A stretch of DNA of 44,352 nt. It comes from Herpetosiphonaceae bacterium (lineage in GTDB: Bacteria > Chloroflexota > Chloroflexia > Chloroflexales > Kallotenuaceae). The notes under the pieces were generated by a model, which saw only the letters and a list, made by a program, of their open reading frames with translations, had not been told where the DNA came from and did not search any database. Made by a program: the position numbers and the translations under genes. Each line of letters opens with the position of its first letter. Position 1 is the stretch's first letter. This document shows positions 1-14,500 of this stretch, in pieces. The stretch is from the NCBI GenBank assembly GCA_036374795.1, contig DASUTC010000312.1:1-44352 (forward strand). Reading direction: 5' to 3'.

Positions 1-3000
1 TGAGCGGCAGCGCATCCAGCACGACCACGGCGCTCGGCACCATGTAGGTGGGCAATCGATCTTTGAGGTGGGCGCGGATGCTTGCGGTGAGGCCCTCACC
101 TGTCCGTTTGTTCCCTTGTTCTACCACGACATACGCGACCAGCCGCTTATTCCCGTGCCGCTCGCCCGTAGCCGTGACCACCGCCGACCGCACGCCCGGA
201 TATTCCAGCAGCGCGGCCTCGATCTCGCCAAGCTCGATCCGGTAGCCCTGGATCTTGACCTGGAAATCCTCGCGGCCTAAAAACTCGATCGTGCCGTCAG
301 GCAGGTAGCGTCCCAGATCGCCGGTCCAGTACAGCCCATCGCCGCTCAGCGGATGCGTGATGAAGCGGGCCGCTGTTTTCTCCGGGTCACGCCAGTAGCC
401 CTGCGCCAGCCCGATCCCGCCGATATAGAGCTGTCCGGGCACCCAGGTCGGACACGGCTCAAGCTGCTCGTCGAGCACATGAAACTGCTGATTTGCCAGC
501 GGACGGCCATAGGGGATGCTCTTCCAGGCCGGATCGACCTGCTCGATGGGATAGCCGATCGACCAGATCGATGCCTCGGTCGCGCCGCCCAGGCTGATCA
601 CCTGCGTGCCGCCGAGCAAGGTTTTGATCTGTTCGGGCAAGGACACCGGAATCCAATCGCCGCTCAGCAGCGCCAGCCGCAGGTCGTGGGGCAGCAGGGC
701 AGGCCGCTCGGCGACGTACTCGACCAGCAGCTCCATCAGGGCCGGAACCGAATTCCAGATTGTCACGTGCTCGCGCACGGCCACCTCTGCCCAATGGCTC
801 GGATCGAGGGCCGATCGCGCGTCGGGCATGACGATCGTCGCGCCTGCCGCCAGCGTGCCGAAGATGTCATAGACCGATAGATCAAAGCTCAGCGATGAGA
901 GCGCCAGCACGCGATCACGGGCATTCACCTGGAAGCGCCGGTTGATGTCGAGGATCGTATTGACCGCGCCGCGATGATCGATCATCACGCCCTTGGGCAG
1001 CCCGGTCGAGCCGGAGGTATAGATCACATAGGCCAGATCGTCGGGCTGCTGCGCCGCTGGCGATGGCACGAAGTCCGGCGACGCAGGCGGCTGCCGATCG
1101 ACCGGGATGCGCTGGAGGTTCGGCGGCCAAGTCAGCCGTTGCTCGATCCAGGATTGCGTCAGCACGATCGCGGCCTGGCCGTGATCGAGCAGATGCCAGA
1201 GCCGCTCCTGGGGCAGGCTCGGATCGATCGGCAGGTAGGCCGCGCCCGCCTGAAGCACGCCCAGCACCGCCACGACCTGCTCCCAGCCTTTCTCCATCAC
1301 CACCGCGACGAGCGTGTTGGGCCGCACATCGTGCGCGCGGAGCTGCTGGCCGATCTGCTGCGCGCGGCGGTCAAGCTCCTGGTAGCTCAGCGTCCGACCT
1401 GGAGCGATCACCGCGGGCTGATCGGGTCGCAAATGAACCTGCTCGACGAACAGGGTGTGCAGCAGCGCGTCGCTCACGGGCGCGTCGGTCATGTTGATCG
1501 CCGCGCGCTGTGCAAGCTGCGCAGGCGGCACAAGCTGCCGGGCGGTCGCCTGCCAGCGCGCCTCGTCGTCCACAAGCTGGTGCAGCAGACCACAGTAGGC
1601 GTCGAACATCTCCTGTATCAGATCGGCGGGGAACAGCTCGTCCACGGAGTCCCAGTTGAAAACCAGCGCGCCGCGATCTTCCGTCACCTGATGATCGAGC
1701 CAGACCTGCGACGTTTGGCCGCTGCTATAGACGACATTGCCGAAGGTCTGTACCTGCGACGCTTCCTGGGCTGGCTGCATCAGGTTCAGGGTGCTGGTAA
1801 AGACCACCGGCATCGCCGTGCTCAGCACGTCGCCCTGGCTATGGGCGCGCTCACGCAGCACCGCGACGCCGCTGACAGCGCGATGTTCGAGATCGTCCCA
1901 GAGCTGCTGCTGAATCTGCCGCGTCCGTTCCTCGAAGGGCAGCGCGCTGCCGTGATCGATGCCCAGCAGCGTGACCGAGGTAAAGTCGCCGACGAGGTCG
2001 TTGACCTGCGGATGAAGCGGCAGACGATGAAACAGCGTCAGATTGATCGTAAAGCGCGGCGTTTTGCTCCACGTCGCCAGCATATCGGCGAACGCGCCGA
2101 GCAGCACCGCCGAAGCTGTCAGGCCCGCCCGCGTCGCGCGATCCTTGATCCGCTGCCAGCGATCGGGCTCCAGCCGGCTGCTCCGCCGCACAAATCGAGG
2201 CTGCGCGATCGTGCCAGGCTGTTTTGCGAGCGGCAGCTCCGGCGGCGGCGGCAGCAGCGGCAAGCGCCTGCGCCAGTACTCCTGGGCCGTCCGGTACTGC
2301 TCGGAGTCATGGAGCACGCGCTCGGCCAGCACATAGTCGCGAAAGGACAGCTCAAGCGGCGCAAACACGCGCTGCGGATCACGATAGAGCTGTGCCAGCT
2401 CGCCGATCAGCAGCCGCAGGCTCCAGGCATCGGCGATGAGCATATCGATGCTGATATGCAGCCGGATCTGCGTATCGTCGATCTGCGAGGCGCAAATCTC
2501 GAACAAGGGCCAGCGGTCGGGCCGGAGCACGGCATGCGACATCTGCTGGCGCACGGCGTCAAGCTGCGCCGCCCGTACCGACGCCTCGTGCGGGCGGAGG
2601 TCCAGCATCTCGATCTCATAAGGCGGCACCTGCTCCAGAATCTGCTGCCGACCATCCGGCAGCACGATCGCCCGCAGCATGTCGTGGCGCTCGATCAGCC
2701 GCCGCCAGGCGTGGGCCAGACGTGCCAGATCCAGCGCGTCGCTCTCGACTTCGAGGTAGATGTGGGTGGCGATGTTGCCCAGTTCCATCGCCGCGCTCCG
2801 CCCGATCCAGTACGCCTGCTGAATGTCGGTGAGCGGAAACGGCTCGTAGCGCCGCGCGCGATCCGGCTGGATCGCCGGTATCTGGCTCGTGGCTGGGGCA
2901 GCGGCCTGATGCTCAGCCGTGCGCTGCGCGATAGCAGCGGCAAGCTCGGCCACGGTCGGCATCTCGAACAGGCTGCGCAAGGGCAGCTCGACCCCGAATC

Positions 3001-6000
3001 GATCGCGGAGCCGCGCGACCAACTGCACCGCCAGCAGCGAGTGACCGCCCAGCGTGAAGAAGTTATCATGGATGCCGACTCGATCCAGTTTCAGCACGTC
3101 GGCCCAGATCGCGGCAACCTCGGCCTCAAGCGGCGTGCGCGGTGCGATAAACGAGTCCGCCAGGTCCGATCGGGACCAGTCGGGCACGGGCAGCGCTTTG
3201 CGATCGAGCTTGCCGTTGGGTGTCACCGGCAGCGCGTCGAGCAGCACGAACGCGCTCGGCACCATGTAGGCGGGCAGGCGCGCGCCGACATGCTGCCGCA
3301 AGGCGGCAGAATCAAGAACCGAGAACAAAGAACACGATTCTTCTGAATCTGCTTCTTTGTGCGCCCAGAGGGCACCCGGTTCTTTGCGTGGTACAACATA
3401 CGCGACAAGCCGTTTTTCACCACGTAGATCCTCACGCGCCAGCACCACCCGGTCATCGACCGCTGGATGCTGGCTGAGCACGGCCTCGATCTCGCCCAGC
3501 TCGATCCGAAAGCCGCGAATCTTCACCTGATGGTCGGCGCGGCCCAGCAGCTCAATCGTCCCATCGGGCAGGTAGCGACCGAGATCGCCGGTTTTGTACA
3601 AGCGATCGTCGGCTTGTCCGGTGAACGGATTGGCGATAAACCGCTCCTGCGTCAGCGCATCGTTGCCGAGGTAGCCTTTGGCGAGATGCGGGCTGCGAAA
3701 ATGGATCTCGCCGACCTCGCCGATCGCGGCCAGGCTGCCTGCCTGGTTCACGATCAGCAGTTGCACGTCGGGAATGCCCTGACCGACCGGGAGCGTCTCT
3801 TTTGAGCGCTCGCGCAGCGCCTCCGGACGCTCTTCGCCGGGCACGACGTACCAGGCAACCGCGCGCTGTGTTTCCGTCGCGCCATAGGAGTTGATCACAG
3901 TCGCCGTGGGCGCGATGGCGCGCAGCCGCGCGATGTCCTGCCTGGTCAGCATATCGCCGCCGATGAACGCATAGCGCAGCGCGCTCAACGTGGGCTGCGC
4001 GGCACCCAACCCCTGCGGTCGCTCGGTCAGCAGTTGCGCCATCGCCGGTGTGACATAGATCAGGCTGATCGCGTGCTGCTGCATCCAGCGGGCAAGCTGT
4101 CCGGGCGTGGCAATATCCGACGAGTCGGGAATGTACACGGCAGCGCCGATGCACAGCGGCGTGAAGATCTCGCGCTGGAGCAGATCGAGCGCCAGGCCCG
4201 AGAGCAGGCAAAAACGATCCTCCGCATTGAGGCCGAACGCCTGCCGCTGCCACGGCAGAAAGTGCGTCAGCGGGCCGTGCCGACCAAGAATCCCTTTGGG
4301 CAGGCCGGTCGAGCCGGAGGTGAAGCCAATACAGGCGATGTCATCCGGCCCGACGACGACCGCCGGATCGTCCTCCGAGCATGCCAGCAGCGCGTGAGCC
4401 ATCTCCGCCCGCTCAGGCAGCGTCAACGTCCAGCAGCCCAGCGTCGAGACGAACGCCGCCAGCGCCTCCGGCAGCTCGCCCGCCGCCTCAAGCTGAATCA
4501 GCGCCCTGGGCTGTGCCACGCGCAGGTAGTCGACCAGCCGCGCGGGGGGGTACGCGGGATCAAGCATGGTAAAGGCCGCGCCCGCTTTGAGCACGCCCAG
4601 CAGCGCCCAGACCAGCGCCGCGCTGCGGTGGGCGTAGATCGCGACGACATCGCCGCGCTGCATTCCACGCGCCAGGAGCGCGTTCGCAAGCTGATTACTG
4701 CGCCGATCAAGCGCGTCGTACGTCCAGGTCGTCTCGCGATCGACGACGGCCAGAGCCGCTCCCACGCGCCGCGCGTGCTCGGCAAACAACGTGTGGACCG
4801 CGCCCTCCCAGGTGGGATCGAGTGGGATGGTCGGGTCGGGCAGCACCCGCCGCATGCCAGGCGTCACCAGCGAAAACGCGGCGATCGGCGTGTCGGGCTG
4901 CTCGACGGCGTGCGTCAGGAGTTGCTCGAACTGTTGCAGGAGCGCAGCCATGCGCGCCGGGCCGAACAGCTCGGCGTTATAGACCAGATTCAGAGCGATT
5001 CCACCGGCCTGCTCCTGCACATAGAGCGTCAGATCAAACTTCGCGCCAAGCTCGTCGGATGCCACCGTCTCGACGGTCAGCCCCGGCAGCTCGATCACGC
5101 TGTCGGGCAAGTTGAGCATATTGAAGAAGACCTGGAACAGCGGCGTGTGGCTCAGCGCCCGATCCGGTTGCAGGTGTTCCAGCAATTTCTCAAAGGGAAG
5201 CTCCTGGTGCGCGTAAGCCTCAAGACACACGTTGCGGACGCGCTGCACGACCTCGCGGAAGCCGGGGCTGCCCGAAAGGTTGGTCCGCAGCACGAGCGTA
5301 TTGACAAAGCAGCCAATCACGCGCTCGGTTTCCACTCGGTTGCGCCCCGCAATCGGCGAGCCGACCACAATATCATCCTGGCCGGTGTAGCGCGCCAGCA
5401 AGATCTGGAAGGCCGCCAGCAGCGTCATGAACAGCGTCGCGCCTTCGCGCTGGCTGAGCGCCGTTAGCGCTGTCGTAAGCGCTGGCGGCAAGAGCGACGA
5501 CTGACGCGCGCCGCGAAAGGTCTGCATCGGCGGGCGCGGGTGGTCGGTCGGCAGCTCAAGGATCGGCGGGGCGTCCGCGAGCTGGCGCGTCCAGTAGCGA
5601 AGCTGCTCGTCCAGGTGAGCGCCCGCGATCGATGCGCGCTGCCAGAGGGCATAGTCGGCGTATTGGATCGGAAGATCCGGCAGCGCGATGCCGCTCGTGG
5701 CTGCATCTTCCGCGCCCGCAATCGCCGCCGGGTAGAGCAGCGTTAGCTCACGAATAAAGATGCCCAGCGACCAGCCATCCGCGATGATATGATGCATCGT
5801 GAGCGCTAAAAGATGCTCGTGCGGATCGACGCAGAAGAGCGTCGCGCGCACCAGTGGGCCGCGCCGCAGGTCGAACGGACGCGCGGCGTCTTCGTCGCTC
5901 ATGCGTCGGGCGAGCGCGTGACGCTCACCCCTGGGAAACACCTGAAGATCGATCGCCGACAGCGGCACCGACAGCTCCGCCGCAATCACCTGGGCCGGTG

Positions 6001-6324
6001 TTCGATCCTCGCGCGCGCCGTCGAAGGTGGTCCGCAGGCTTTCATGCCGCCGGATGATCTGATTGATGCTCCATTCAAGCGCGCGACGGTCGAGCTTTCC
6101 GCGCAGATAGACGCTCGCGGCGATATGAAATGCGGGATTGCCCGGCTCGATCTGATCGAGCAGCCAGAGCTGCTGCTGGCTGTAGGAGACGGGAACGATG
6201 TTGCCGTGGCGCGGCTGAGGAAGGATCTGCTGCTGCGGCACCGTTCCTTGTTTCTGCTGCATCCGTTGCAGTAGGAGCTGGCGTTTTTCAGGAGAAAGAT
6301 CGGCGATTTGTGCTAGGAGATCGT

Positions 6325-6328
<4 letters not shown>
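1..6328 (-). CDS. NRPS, C-A(Lys2-like)-PCP-Cy-A(Cys), 3' end outside window
   Basis: This partial NRPS has at least 2109 codons and is open to the left edge. ATG at 6328 overlaps the TGA of the upstream gene (ATGA), and its N-terminus (MNDLLAQIADLSPE) resembles that of the C-A-PCP gene at 15000. The domains are C (intact HHIIADGWS, about residues 180-188), A1 (about 500-1010), PCP (LGGHSLL, about 1093), a heterocyclization domain (DMLIADAWS, about 1300) and A2, leaving the window at motif A10. A2 has FDLSVYDIFG and the ten-residue-code positions D-L-Y-N-L-S-L-I-W, the known cysteine code. A1 is unusual: LLSGLALDLLQREIFTPL and YGATETQRAV resemble fungal Lys2 aminoadipate reductase A domains, and its code reads D-L-R-Y-F-G-S-R-A. 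The inferred job is to add an acidic, aminoadipate-like residue and then Cys cyclised to thiazoline. The A(Cys) PCP should lie beyond the edge. All anchor motifs are in one frame, so no frameshift is seen. Confidence 0.93.
86..123. repeat. A-domain hinge repeat tract, Cys A domain (6328 gene)
   Basis: The tract is the palindrome GGTGAGGCCCTCACC followed by 8-mer-like units (GTTTGTTCCCTTGTTC). It lies in frame between motifs A8 and A10 and encodes the variable linker after YVVVEQ. Confidence 0.7.
3309..3386. repeat. A-domain hinge repeat tract, Lys2-like A domain
   Basis: Four tandem heptamers (GAATCAA, GAACCGA, GAACAAA, GAACACG, from 3309) are followed by the palindromic element at 3361-3378 and GGTTCTTTG. 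It is in frame in the A8-A10 linker. Confidence 0.8.
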
Positions 6329-10425
<4,097 letters not shown>

Positions 10426-10443
10426 GTTTGTGGCTCCACAGCG

Positions 10444-11493
10444 CTAGGCGACCGCCTGCCAACTGCACGGCTCGGCCATGCCTACGAGAACTTTGCGCGG
10501 CCCGACGAATGGAGCGCGACCATGCGCCACCAGCATATTGTCGAGCATCAGAAGATCCCCCGGCTGCCACGGAAAGGCGACGGTTGCCTGCCGGTAGATC
10601 GCGCGAATATGATCGAGCACGTCATCTTCAATCGGCGTCCCATCGCCATAAAACACGTTCTTCGGCAGCTCGTCCGGCGCGTACTCGCCGAGCAGCAGAT
10701 CGCGGGTGGCCGCTGCCAGCGTCGAAACATGAAACGCCGTTGCCTGGTTGAACCAGACCATGTCGCCGGTGCTTGGATGTCTGGCAACCGCCGGGCGAAT
10801 CTGGCGCGTTCTGAGACGCTGCTCGTCTTTCCACTCAACCGCAATATCGGCGCTGCGACAAAACGCTTCCATCGTCGCGCGATCGGTCGTGTTAAACACG
10901 GTCTGCCAGGGCAAGCCGAACTCCTGGCCGAAGTTTCGGACATACATGACCTGCTTCTCGATGAAGCGCTGCCGAATCGCCGGATCGATCCGCGCAACGA
11001 TCTGGCGCGAGTCGGCGATGGGCGTTGCGCCGCCCTCTGCCGCGACGATCTGGCTGAAGAAGAAGATCTTGAGCGGCCAGGTATGCGCGTAGGAGCTTTC
11101 GTTATGCAGCTCGATCTGCTGATCGGCTGGATAATCGGTTGACGTGAAAATATGACTGGTGATCTGGCTGCGGGGCGTGGCGCGGTCGTTGTACGCCAGC
11201 GGCGTGCCAGAGGCGGCGGTGATCAACTGCTCGAACTCCGTCTCCGTCCGAATCTGGAAATTCCGAAACAGGATGCCGCCGAATTTCAAAAGCTGGCTTT
11301 CGATAAATCCTCGGTTACTCGCCACCCAGGCGCGCAGGTCAAGCCCATCCACGGCAGGCTCGATCACCAGCGGAAGCGTCTCGCCGGTCCAGAGGTGACT
11401 CGTCCTGATCAGGTGGTGCTCTGACACCGTTACGGTCTGGCGCTTGAGCACGCCCAAGGTCTTAATATCCGGTTTCTTAGGTGGCTGACTCAT
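10444..11493 (-). CDS. TauD/SyrP-like Fe(II)/2-oxoglutarate oxygenase
   Basis: This 349-residue protein is of the TauD/TfdA fold. The ATG at 11493 is chosen because a perfect AAGGAG (11505-11500) lies 6 nt upstream; a longer reading would start inside the heptamer repeat. The iron ligands are visible as H130-x-E132 (in ELHNESSYAH) and distal H324 (LVAHGRAPF). R333 is a candidate 2-oxoglutarate-binding Arg, and GDLLMLDN precedes the distal His as usual. HxE instead of HxD, with NESSYA following, recalls SyrP-type amino-acid beta-hydroxylases that act on carrier-bound residues in NRPS pathways. Sitting directly upstream of the A-FkbM module, it probably hydroxylates that module's residue, or the one loaded by the preceding C-A-PCP protein. 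Halogenation is excluded because the acidic iron ligand is present. The family assignment is firm; the substrate is unknown. Confidence 0.95.
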   Translation of the reverse strand: MSQPPKKPDIKTLGVLKRQTVTVSEHHLIRTSHLWTGETLPLVIEPAVDGLDLRAWVASNRGFIESQLLKFGGILFRNFQIRTETEFEQLITAASGTPLAYNDRATPRSQITSHIFTSTDYPADQQIELHNESSYAHTWPLKIFFFSQIVAAEGGATPIADSRQIVARIDPAIRQRFIEKQVMYVRNFGQEFGLPWQTVFNTTDRATMEAFCRSADIAVEWKDEQRLRTRQIRPAVARHPSTGDMVWFNQATAFHVSTLAAATRDLLLGEYAPDELPKNVFYGDGTPIEDDVLDHIRAIYRQATVAFPWQPGDLLMLDNMLVAHGRAPFVGPRKVLVGMAEPCSWQAVA

Positions 11494-11499
11494 CGCGAT

Positions 11500-11505
11500 C
11501 TCCTT
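11500..11505 (-). promoter_or_regulatory. Shine-Dalgarno AAGGAG of the oxygenase gene
   Basis: A perfect AAGGAG on the minus strand lies 6 nt before ATG 11493. It decides the start against the upstream in-frame ATG at 11541, which would translate the repeat array. Confidence 0.85.
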
Positions 11506-11513
11506 CTGACCAT

Positions 11514-11562
11514 GTTCCGAGTTTCGAGTTTCAAGTTTCAAGTTTCAAGTTTCGAGCTTTGA
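11514..11562. repeat. Heptamer tandem array in the spacer before the oxygenase gene
   Basis: Seven consecutive 7-bp units are read on the plus strand: GTTCCGA, GTTTCGA, three GTTTCAA, GTTTCGA and GCTTTGA. The array lies in the 93 bp between the C-A-PCP gene start side... more exactly between the stop-proximal end of the upstream C-A-PCP gene (11587) and the oxygenase start (11493), so it is in the operon's untranslated spacer. The same unit family (GAGTTTG/GTTCTTT) occurs in frame in A-domain hinges of this cluster. It resembles in style the heptameric short tandem repeats of filamentous cyanobacteria; relatedness is not shown. Confidence 0.85.
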
Positions 11563-11586
11563 TTTCTTCTTAGTTCTCGCTATCGA

Positions 11587-14500
11587 TCATACGTCGCCTG
11601 GGGCGTCGCCGCTCAGCAGCGCCCGCACGGCATCGGGCGAAAGCTCGTTTAGCTCCGCTAACATCTGCGCGAGCACGGCCTGGTCAAGCTGCGCCGCCTG
11701 CCGTTGAACGATCGCGACCGCAAGCTCGGCGATCGTCGGCGCTTCAAAGAGCGCGCGCACGGGAAGCTCCACCTGAAACCGAGCGCGTAGCCGGGCTATG
11801 GCCTGTGTCGCCAGCAATGAGTGACCGCCCAGGTCAAAAAAGTTGTCGTGGATGCCGATCTGCGCGACGCTGAGGACCTCGGACCAGATGCCTGCTATGT
11901 CGATCTCGACCGACGTGCGCGGCGCGACAAACGTCTGTGTGGCGTCCCGTGTCGCCTCCGGCATGGGCAGCGCGCGCCGGTCTACTTTGCCGCTGGGCGC
12001 AAGCGGTAGGGCATCGAGGAAGACGAACGCGCTCGGCACCATGTAGTCGGGCAGGCGATCTTTGAGATAGGTGCGCAGTTCTGAGGTCGGAGTTCCAGGT
12101 TCTCGGTTGTCCGTTTGCTCGCTTGTGCGCCCATGCTCAAAGGGCACCAGCATGGCGCCCGCTCTTTGTTCTACGACGTACGCTACCAGCCGTTTATCAC
12201 CAGGGCGATCCTCACGAACCATGACGACGACATCGCGCACCGCCTCGTGCTGGCGCAGCGCCGCCTCGATCTCGCCCGGCTCGACCCGGAAACCACGCAG
12301 CTTGATCTGGTGGTCGCTGCGGCCCAGAAATTCGATGTTGCCATCCGGCAGATAGCGGGCACGATCCCCCGTTCGGTAGAGTCGGCGTCCTGGCTGGCCG
12401 AAGGGATGCGGGATGAACCGCTCGGCGGTCAGGGCGGGCTGGTTGAGATAGCCATAGGCCAGCCCAACCCCGCCGATATACACCTCGCCGATCATCCCAA
12501 CGGGCACAGGTTGCAGGTGGCGATTCAGCAGGTAGATCTCGCTGTTCTGCACGGGACGACCGATCGGTGTAAAACCGGCGCGGGTGCTGCCGGGCGGCAC
12601 ATCATAGAGCGTCGCGCAGATCGTCGCTTCGGTCGGGCCATACCCGTTGATGATGCGCAGCTCAGGCAGCCGGTGGCTGATCGCCGCGAGCAGCCGCTCC
12701 GGGATCGGCTCAACGCCCACCAGCAGCCGATGCAGCGCGAAGGACGCTGCCGTCTGGTCGAGCCGACTCGCAAGATCCTGCACGAGAAACGGCGGCACGT
12801 ACGCGCTCCGGATACGATGCGTCGCCAGCCAGGCGAGAAACGCCGGTCCATCGGCGCGCACATCGTCGGGCACGAGATGCAGCGCGCCGCCAGCGATCAG
12901 CGCGGACCAGATCTCATAGACCGACACATCGAAGCTGACGCTGGTCCAGCAGCTACAGGCATCGCCCGCCATGATCGGCTGTCGGCCCGTGAAATCGCTC
13001 AAGAGGTTGACGACTCCCGCGTGATGACAGCTCACACCCTTGGGCCGTCCGGTCGAGCCGGAGGTATAGATGACATACGCCAGGTTCTCAGGCGTGACAT
13101 CGCCGGAGAGATCGTCGGCGCGCTCCTGGGCGATCCGCTCCCAGTCGGCATCGACGCGAACGATCTGAACGCCCTGCACGGCGATCCCGCCTGATAGCCG
13201 CTCTTCTGTGAGCAGCACCGGCATTCCGGCATCCTCAAGCATGAATCGAATGCGCTCGGCGGGATACACCGGATCAAGCGGCACGTACGCGCCGCCCGCC
13301 TTAAGAATGCCCAGCAGCGCCACGATCAGATCGGGCGAGCGATGGAGGTAGACGCCCACCGGCACCTCGCCCTGAGGGCGCCCGCCGACGCCCAACCGGC
13401 GCAGGTGATGCGCGAGCTGATTCGCGCGCTCGTTCAGCTCGCGGTACGTGAGCCGCTGATCGTGACATACCACAGCGATAGCAGCGGGTGCGCGCGCAGC
13501 CTGCGCCTCGACAAGCTGGTGAAGGCAGCGGCTCTGAGGAAACGCGGCCTGCGTCGCATTCCAATCGACAAGAAGCTGCTGGCGCTCGGCCTTCGTCAGC
13601 AGCGCGACCTCCGCAATCCGCCGGTCAGGGTCGGCGAGCAGCGCGCTCAGCACGGTCTGAAAATGCCCGGCCATGCGCCTGATCGTCTCCACGGTAAAGA
13701 GATCGGAGCGATATTCGATCTCGCCTGCCAGCGCGTGATCGGCCTCTTCCAGCTTCAGCGTGAGATCGTACTGCACCGCGCCGGTGCTCACCGGCAGGCG
13801 GCGCATCGTCAGTCCAGGTAGCTCCAGGGGTGGCAGCGGCATGTTATGCAGCACGAACATCACCTGGATCAGCGGCGCATAGTGCAGGCTGCGCTCCGGC
13901 TGAAGCTCGGCTACCAGACGCTCGAACGGCAGATCTTGATGCGCGTACGCCTGAAGCGTCGTCGTGCGCACCCGCTGGAGCAGGGCACGAAAGCCTGGAT
14001 CGCCGCTGAGATCGGCGCGCAGCACGAGCGTATTGACGAAGCAGCCGATCAGCCCCTCAGTCTCGACCCGCCGCCGTCCCGCGATGGGCGTGCCGATCAG
14101 CAGGTCGGTCTGCTCGGTATAGTGCAGCAAGAGCGTTTGAAAGGCCGCCAGCAGCGTCATAAAGAGCGTCACGCCCGCCTGACGACTGAGCGCATGGAGT
14201 CCTGCGACCACCTCCGGCGTAAGCTCAAAGCGGTGTGCCGCTCCGGGAAACGCCAGCGACGTCGGGCGCGGGTAGTCGGTCGGCAGCTCTAGCAGTGTTG
14301 GAGCCTCGCCTAGCTGCTGCCGCCAGTAGCTCAGGTGCCGCTCAAGCACGGCATCGCGGAGCGCCTGGCGCTGCCAGACGGCATAATCGGCATACTGGAT
14401 CGGCAGTTCCGGCAGCGTCGGAGCGCGGCTAGCCAGGGCTGCGTCGTAGCAGGCGGCGAGATCGCGCAGGAGCACGCCCAGCGACCAGCCATCGCAGATG

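Noticed and set aside
974-3346. Long open frames on the plus strand opposite the NRPS genes (for example 974-3346, 8545-10416, 29295-31553)
   Set aside because: They are antisense shadows of GC-rich NRPS codons: Arg/Gln/His-rich, no domains, no Shine-Dalgarno, and fully overlapped by genes with clear motifs.
11514-11562. CRISPR array
   Set aside because: Units are only 7 bp and contiguous, with no spacers and no cas genes.
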